Source: Clostridiales bacterium UBA3705
GTDB taxonomy: Bacteria > Bacillota_A > Clostridia > Oscillospirales > Oscillospiraceae
Length of the DNA stretch: 17,162 nt
Assembly (NCBI GenBank): GCA_002372735.1
Contig: DFIE01000170.1
Span: 1-17,162, forward strand
Reading direction: 5' to 3'
This document shows, piece after piece, positions 13,173 to 17,162 of this stretch (positions are counted from its first letter, which is position 1; each line of letters begins with the position of its first letter). A program made the translations under genes and the position numbers. Below the pieces are notes generated by a model. That model did no database searches and had not been told where the DNA came from. It was given only the letters and a program-made list of their open reading frames with translations.

Positions 13173-15491
13173 TTACTTTCCCTCCTCGTCAAGCCAGGTG
13201 TCGTGAATCAATCCGGCCTTCCGCAGCTCGGCGTAAAGCACATGGGGATTGATGGGGTTGTGGTTAATGGCAACGCCGGTGGCCTGCAGAATGGCGTTGC
13301 GGATGGCCGGCGCGCCGGAGCAGGCGGGGGGCTCGCCCAGGGCCTTGGTCCCGAAGGGGGAGGTGGGCTCGGGGTTTTCAATGAAGCTGCACTCCAGCCT
13401 GGGGTGGTCCATAAAGGTGGAGAGCTTATAGTCCAGCAGGTTGTTGTTCAGGGGCCTGCCGGTCTTCTCGTCAAAGATCAGCTGTTCAGACAGGCCGTAG
13501 CCGATGGCCATGGACATACCGCCGTGGACCTGGGCCTCCGCCAGGGCGGGGTTGATCAGCTTGCCGCAGTCATGGACGTTGACGATTCGGGTGACCTGGG
13601 CCTTGCACATGGCGAGATCCACCTCTACCTCGGCAAAGGTGCAGCCAAAGGAGTAGGCGTTGTTGCGAATGGTGTAGGTGGATTCGGCGGTGATGTGCTC
13701 GGAGTGGACCGAGTTGTACTGGGCGGTCATGGCCAGCTCCTTCAAGCTCATCAGAATCATACCGTCTGCCTTGCGGACAATGTTGCCGTCAATGATGTCC
13801 ATGCAGTCAACGCTCTGCCGGGTGACCTCCCTGGCGTATTGGAGGATCTTATCCCGCAGCAGGCCGGCGGTCTGCCGGATGGAGAAGCCTGCCACATAGG
13901 TCTGTCTGGAGGCATAGGCGCCAAGGCCTGTGGGGGTGATGTCGGTGTCCTGGCAGGAGACCACGTGCACGTCCTTGTAGCTGGCCAGACCCACCGCCTC
14001 AGCGGTCATCTGGGCGTAGGCGGTGTCGGCACCCTGACCGATCTCGGTTTCGCCGCACTGCATGGTCACCGTGCCGTCCAGATTCAGCTGCATCCGGTTG
14101 GAGGAGGTCTCCAGAGAGATGGGATACACCGCGGTGTTGTACCAGAAGGTAGCCACACCGATGCCCTTGCGGATGTTGCCGGTCTGGTGCTCGTACTCCT
14201 TGCGCTTGCGGGCATAATCGATTATCTCAGCGCCCTTGGCCATACACTCCCGATAGGTATCGTAGTAGTTGGTGTTGCCGGAGAAGTTGTCGTGGAAGCC
14301 CTGGGGCATGATGTTCAGCTTGCGGAACTCTACGGGATCCATGCCCACAGCCAAGGCACACTCGTCGATGTTGGACTCATCGGCAAAGCTGGCCTGGGGC
14401 ATGCCGTAGCCGCGCATGGCGCCGGCGGCAGGCCGGTTGGTGTATACGGTCCAGGCGTCGCACTCCATATTGGGGCAGGGGTAGTGCTGGGGGAAGGAGC
14501 CCATGGCCTTGGCCACAATAGAGTGGCCGTGGGAGGCGTAGGCGCCCTGGTTGGAGAAGCACTCCACCTTACGGGCGGCAAAGGTACCGTCCTTGCGCAG
14601 CCAGGAGACGATATGGAAGCGGATGGCGTGGCGCACCCGGTTGGAGACGAAGGTCTCCTCTCTGGCGCAGTCGATGCGCACAGGCCGGCCGCCTACCTGG
14701 GTGGTGCACCAGGCACACAGGGGCTCGTACAGGGCGTCCTGCTTGTTGCCGAAGCCGCCGCCGATGTAGGGCTTGATGATCTGGATATCCGCCCAGGGCC
14801 GGCCCAGGGCTTGGCCCACAACCCGGCGGATGATATGGGGGATCTGGGTGGAGGAGACCACGGTGATTCGGCCGTTTTCCATATAGGCGAAGCAGCCGTG
14901 GTTCTCAATGTGGGCGTGCTGCACGGTAGGGGTGTCATACCAGCCCTCCACCTTGATCAGCCCCTCCTCTTGAATCGCAGCGGCATAGTCGCCCAGGCGG
15001 GAGGAGGTGTGCTTCAGAATATTGTTTGGGAAGGCCTCGTGGAGCTGGGGTGCGCCGGGCTCCATGGCCTTTTGCACGTCCAGCACAAAGGGGAGCTCTT
15101 CGTATTCCACCTTCAGCGCCCGGACGCCGCGGTTTGCGGCCACCTCATCCTCGGCAATGACCACCGCCACGTCGTCGCCCCAATAGCGGACGTGGGTGTT
15201 CAGCAGCTTGCGGTCGGCCACGTCCTGGTGGCCCGGATCCATGGACCAGGGATGGCCTGCGGTGGGGAACGGAATATCCGGCACATCAAAACAGGTCAGT
15301 ACCTTGACCACACCGGGGACGGCCAGTGCCTCGGCGCAGTCCACGGATTTTACGATGGCATGGGCCTTCTCCGCGTGCTTGATGCGCACATACAGGGCCT
15401 CCTGAGGCATACGGTCCTCGTAATATTTGGTGCGGCCTGTGGCCTTGTCGTACGCGTCCACACGGATTTCACTCTTGCCTACCTTTTGCAT
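13173..15491 (-). CDS. xdhA: Xanthine dehydrogenase-type molybdenum-binding large subunit
   Basis: A 772-residue subunit resembling E. coli XdhA (about 750 residues) throughout: KSEIRVDAYDKATGRTKY at the N-terminus, SSTQIPHIIRRVVGQAL, GGGFGNKQ (244-251), MRGYG (359-363), TEIGQGADT (482-490), QVHGGM and LGEPP with the candidate catalytic Glu720. As in E. coli XdhA, as I recall it, a Gln (Q251) replaces the Glu802 of animal xanthine oxidase, and Tyr replaces Phe in the RGFG loop. The substrate may therefore be a purine or a related heterocycle and is not certain. It is first in the xdhABC operon, with AAGGAGGGG 8 nt before the ATG and a promoter plus ModE-like dyad upstream. Given its neighbours, it may be a selenium-dependent client, though sequence alone cannot show that. 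Confidence 0.93.
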   Translation of the reverse strand: MQKVGKSEIRVDAYDKATGRTKYYEDRMPQEALYVRIKHAEKAHAIVKSVDCAEALAVPGVVKVLTCFDVPDIPFPTAGHPWSMDPGHQDVADRKLLNTHVRYWGDDVAVVIAEDEVAANRGVRALKVEYEELPFVLDVQKAMEPGAPQLHEAFPNNILKHTSSRLGDYAAAIQEEGLIKVEGWYDTPTVQHAHIENHGCFAYMENGRITVVSSTQIPHIIRRVVGQALGRPWADIQIIKPYIGGGFGNKQDALYEPLCAWCTTQVGGRPVRIDCAREETFVSNRVRHAIRFHIVSWLRKDGTFAARKVECFSNQGAYASHGHSIVAKAMGSFPQHYPCPNMECDAWTVYTNRPAAGAMRGYGMPQASFADESNIDECALAVGMDPVEFRKLNIMPQGFHDNFSGNTNYYDTYRECMAKGAEIIDYARKRKEYEHQTGNIRKGIGVATFWYNTAVYPISLETSSNRMQLNLDGTVTMQCGETEIGQGADTAYAQMTAEAVGLASYKDVHVVSCQDTDITPTGLGAYASRQTYVAGFSIRQTAGLLRDKILQYAREVTRQSVDCMDIIDGNIVRKADGMILMSLKELAMTAQYNSVHSEHITAESTYTIRNNAYSFGCTFAEVEVDLAMCKAQVTRIVNVHDCGKLINPALAEAQVHGGMSMAIGYGLSEQLIFDEKTGRPLNNNLLDYKLSTFMDHPRLECSFIENPEPTSPFGTKALGEPPACSGAPAIRNAILQATGVAINHNPINPHVLYAELRKAGLIHDTWLDEEGK

Positions 15492-15576
15492 GGGATATAC
15501 CCCTCCTTTTCGGAAGAATCATAAAGCAAAATGAAAAATTGTAAGATTTCACAGATGGCATTCTCCTACATCTGCT

Positions 15577-15605
15577 ATTCTATCACAAATTCACCAAGGT
15601 GTACA
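15577..15605 (-). promoter_or_regulatory. Probable promoter of xdhABC
   Basis: Minus strand TGTACA (15600-15605, 4/6), 17-bp spacer, TAGAAT (15577-15582, 5/6). The predicted start near 15570 gives a leader of about 80 nt. Both boxes are imperfect, as expected for an activated promoter. A 6-bp dyad, CAGATG (15552-15557) with CATCTG (15569-15574), spans the predicted start. Confidence 0.55.
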
Positions 15606-15612
15606 GCATATC

Positions 15613-15636
15613 CGTGATATTATTTTCAGGATAACG
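15613..15636. promoter_or_regulatory. Candidate ModE-like operator upstream of xdhABC
   Basis: Plus strand CGTGAT (15613-15618)-N12-ATAACG (15631-15636). Eleven bases (CGTGATATTAT) and the right arm are identical to the site ahead of the other hydroxylase gene at 4464-4486, although the flanking sequences are unrelated. The centre is about 54 bp upstream of the predicted start, one helical turn closer than at the other gene. Confidence 0.62.
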
Positions 15637-15647
15637 AAAAGCAGAGT

Positions 15648-15673
15648 CCCGGCCCTTCGTGCGAAGGGCCGGG
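15648..15673 (-). terminator. Probable terminator of the thyA-DHFR operon
   Basis: A perfect 10-bp GC-rich stem (CCCGGCCCTT with AAGGGCCGGG) and a 6-nt loop, 59 nt past the last stop codon of the operon. On the minus strand the stem is followed by ACTCTGCTTTT, so the T-run is displaced by 7 nt. It may act as a terminator or as a stabilising 3' hairpin. Confidence 0.6.
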
Positions 15674-15731
15674 AGTCATAGCATCATACGGAAATGGCGC
15701 AGACCGGAGAATACAGGCTTGAGACAAAGGC

Positions 15732-16034
15732 TCACGCCTCTGTCAGGGTGACGGCAAACAGATCGTCGCAGCGCAGCTGGGCGGTGTAGACGCTGGCCTG
15801 GTCGTCCTCCCACCGGTCGGCCACCAGGCTTTGGAGAAAGGCCTTATCTGCCGGGCACTCAAACAGCAGCTCAATCACACCGCAGCCGGGGCGCTCCCGA
15901 TCCGGCCGAAGGGGCAGGCAGGTGCGCTCTGTGGCGCCCAGACTGTCCAGCAGACAGCCGAAAAACGCCAGTACCCGTCCTTCGGTCCGCTGCTGCAGAT
16001 CCGGGGTGACGGCGCGACAAAGATACTTCATCAT
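15732..16034 (-). CDS. Small uncharacterised protein at the end of the thyA-DHFR operon
   Basis: A 100-residue protein I do not recognise. It has no signal peptide, membrane segment or clear motif; five cysteines are scattered along it (C6, C27, C39, C51, C59) plus C89. The alternation of short hydrophobic strands (VIELLFEC, LFAVTLTEA) and helices suggests a small alpha/beta domain. Its first ATG overlaps the DHFR stop as ATGA (16031-16034); a second Met follows at once (16031) and has the better spacing (6 nt) from GGGAGG, so the product may be 99 residues. Tight coupling to DHFR supports a real gene. Confidence 0.7.
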   Translation of the reverse strand: MMKYLCRAVTPDLQQRTEGRVLAFFGCLLDSLGATERTCLPLRPDRERPGCGVIELLFECPADKAFLQSLVADRWEDDQASVYTAQLRCDDLFAVTLTEA

Positions 16035-16546
16035 GCGCCTCCCGAGAGAGACATGGGCCGGGCGTTGGTATATTCCACAAACCGGAAGGAGATGTGTCCT
16101 TCGATCTGGGTGGGCTGGATGGAGGTGACGGACCAGTTTTCGTTTCGGTTCAGATTGGGGAAGTGGCGGTCTGCCCTGACCTCCACATAGCTGAAGGTGA
16201 CGTAAGCCTTCTCGCAGTAGGGCACCAGCAGCTTGTACACGCTCTCACCGCCGATGACGAACAGGTTGTCGGAATACCGCTCCCGAAGCAGGCTTTTCAG
16301 CTGGTCCATATCCCGGCAGACAATGGCGCCTTCCGGGGCAAAGTTCGGGTCTTTGGAGAGAATGATGTTTTCCCGGTCAGCCAGGGGCAGGCCGTTGGGG
16401 AAGGTGGCCAGGGTTTTGCGGCCGTAGATTACGGTTTTGTGCAGGGTCAGCTCACGGAAGCGGTGCAGATCAGAGGGGATAGAGACCAGCAGCTTTCCGT
16501 TTTTGCCGATGCCCCAGTGGGGATTCACATTTACAATGGCGTTCAT
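16031..16546 (-). CDS. Dihydrofolate reductase
   Basis: A 171-residue enzyme that reduces dihydrofolate to tetrahydrofolate with NADPH. Motifs: the N-terminal NPHWGIGKNGKLL loop (Met20-type loop), the substrate-binding acid D26 in IPSDLHRFREL (equivalent to E. coli Asp27), VIYGRKT (39-45) for NADPH, and VIGGESVYKLL (97-107). The start follows AGGAG by 5 nt. It lies 8 nt after thyA, a functional pair since thymidylate synthase generates dihydrofolate. The fold and motifs are those of chromosomal DHFR; nothing marks it as an acquired trimethoprim-resistance gene. Confidence 0.92.
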   Translation of the reverse strand: MNAIVNVNPHWGIGKNGKLLVSIPSDLHRFRELTLHKTVIYGRKTLATFPNGLPLADRENIILSKDPNFAPEGAIVCRDMDQLKSLLRERYSDNLFVIGGESVYKLLVPYCEKAYVTFSYVEVRADRHFPNLNRNENWSVTSIQPTQIEGHISFRFVEYTNARPMSLSGGA

Positions 16547-16554
16547 AGCAGCTC

Positions 16555-17160
16555 CTAAATGGCAACGGGGATCTTCCCCTCAAAGGGATGATATTGATAT
16601 CCCTCCAGGGAGAAGCTGTTCTTGGTAAACTGATAAAAATCGGTGACGGTGGGGTCTACTTCAAATGTGGGGGCAGGCAGCGGCTCCAGCTCCAGCATTT
16701 TTTCCACCATGGGGATGTGCCGGTCATAGATGTGGCAATCGGCAATCACGTGGACCAGCTCCCCGGCCACCAGCCCGGAAACCTGGGCAAACATATGGAC
16801 CAGAGCGGCGTACTGCACCACGTTCCAGTTGTTGGCGGTGAGCATATCCTGGGAGCGCTGGTTCAGTATGGCGTTCAGCCGGTTGCCGCTGACGTTAAAG
16901 GTCATGCTGTAGGCGCAGGGGTACAGATGCATCTCGTGCAGATCGGCAAAGTTGTACATGGAGGTGAGAATCCGCCGGCTGGCGGGGTTGTGCTTCAGGT
17001 CGTACAGCACCCGGTCCACCTGGTCAAATTCACCCTCGGGATATTGATGCTTCAAACCCAGCTGATAGCCGTAGGCCTTGCCGATGGAGCCGCTCTCGTC
17101 GGCCCAGCTGTCCCACACATGGCTGCCCAACTGGTTGACGTTGTTGGATTTCTTCTGCCA
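16555..17160 (-). CDS. thyA: Thymidylate synthase, 5' end outside window
   Basis: The last 201 residues are visible; the reading frame is open to the right edge (WQKKSNNVNQL is the first complete stretch), so the start is beyond 17162. ThyA methylates dUMP to dTMP using methylenetetrahydrofolate. Visible motifs are the catalytic Cys in HLYPCAYS (visible residue 82), the QRSQD phosphate-binding segment (101-105), NNWN with the dUMP-contacting Asn, and ADCHIYDRH (140-148). The TAG stop at 16555-16557 is 8 nt before the DHFR start. A TTG at 17128-17130 could be mistaken for a start, but the family sequence clearly continues upstream of it. Confidence 0.95.
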   Translation of the reverse strand, partial: WQKKSNNVNQLGSHVWDSWADESGSIGKAYGYQLGLKHQYPEGEFDQVDRVLYDLKHNPASRRILTSMYNFADLHEMHLYPCAYSMTFNVSGNRLNAILNQRSQDMLTANNWNVVQYAALVHMFAQVSGLVAGELVHVIADCHIYDRHIPMVEKMLELEPLPAPTFEVDPTVTDFYQFTKNSFSLEGYQYHPFEGKIPVAI

Positions 17161-17162
17161 GA

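Noticed and set aside
12276..15524. A 1082-codon open frame on the plus strand opposite xdhA and xdhB
   Set aside because: It is antisense to two clearly homologous genes. Strong GC bias at third codon positions keeps this opposite frame free of stops; the translation is a Gly/His/Val-rich sequence without domain motifs and no ribosome site was found for it.

Overview
The window comes from a GC-rich anaerobic Firmicute. The gene order, the AAGGAGG-type ribosome sites, the sigma-A-type promoters and the gene families all suggest a gut-type Clostridia (Oscillospiraceae-like). That placement is inference; no rRNA or other phylogenetic marker is present. Nearly everything between 324 and 15491 belongs to one theme: making and running molybdenum hydroxylases whose cofactor probably carries a labile selenium (the selenium-dependent molybdenum hydroxylase, SDMH, system).

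Layout. 2-172: tail of a sugar-isomerase-like gene with its terminator. 324-1303 (+): a Cys-rich C_GCAxxG_C_C protein followed by mocA (molybdopterin cytidylyltransferase). 1358-4354 (-): a 998-residue hydroxylase carrying two [2Fe-2S] clusters, the Mo domain and a C-terminal extension with four [4Fe-4S] motifs. 4534-5833 (-): yedE (putative Se transporter) and a one-domain TusA-like protein. 5976-8695 (-): DUF3343, yqeC, yqeB and selD, each overlapping the next. 8860-10364 (+): a short ModE-type winged-helix regulator overlapping an EF2568-type cysteine desulfurase, divergent from the yqeC operon. 10393-11715 (-): a serpin lipoprotein. 11788-15491 (-): a three-subunit XdhA-XdhB-XdhC hydroxylase. 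15732-17160 (-): the end of a folate operon (thyA, a DHFR gene, a small unknown).

How the genes fit together (family knowledge plus inference): YedE imports a selenium species; the desulfurase, TusA-like protein and DUF3343 mobilise or carry S/Se; SelD makes selenophosphate; YqeB and YqeC are SDMH-specific maturation factors; MocA makes the cytosine dinucleotide form of the cofactor; the two hydroxylases are the clients. SelD has Cys at its active site, and no SelA, SelB or tRNA-Sec gene is in the window, which fits selenium used as a cofactor here rather than as selenocysteine.

The main new observation is regulatory. Three dyads of the form CGTTAT-N11/12-AT(A/C)ACG lie at 4464-4486, 5870-5893 and 15613-15636, next to the promoters of the fused hydroxylase, yedE and xdhABC. 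Two share an identical 11-bp block. Half-site and spacing resemble the E. coli ModE operator, and the encoded ModE-like DNA-binding protein (8860-9222) is the obvious candidate reader. A different 10-bp inverted repeat (8787-8818) sits in the divergent promoter region of that regulator. No intergenic stretch exceeds 300 bases; no tRNA, rRNA, CRISPR array, insertion sequence or riboswitch was recognised.
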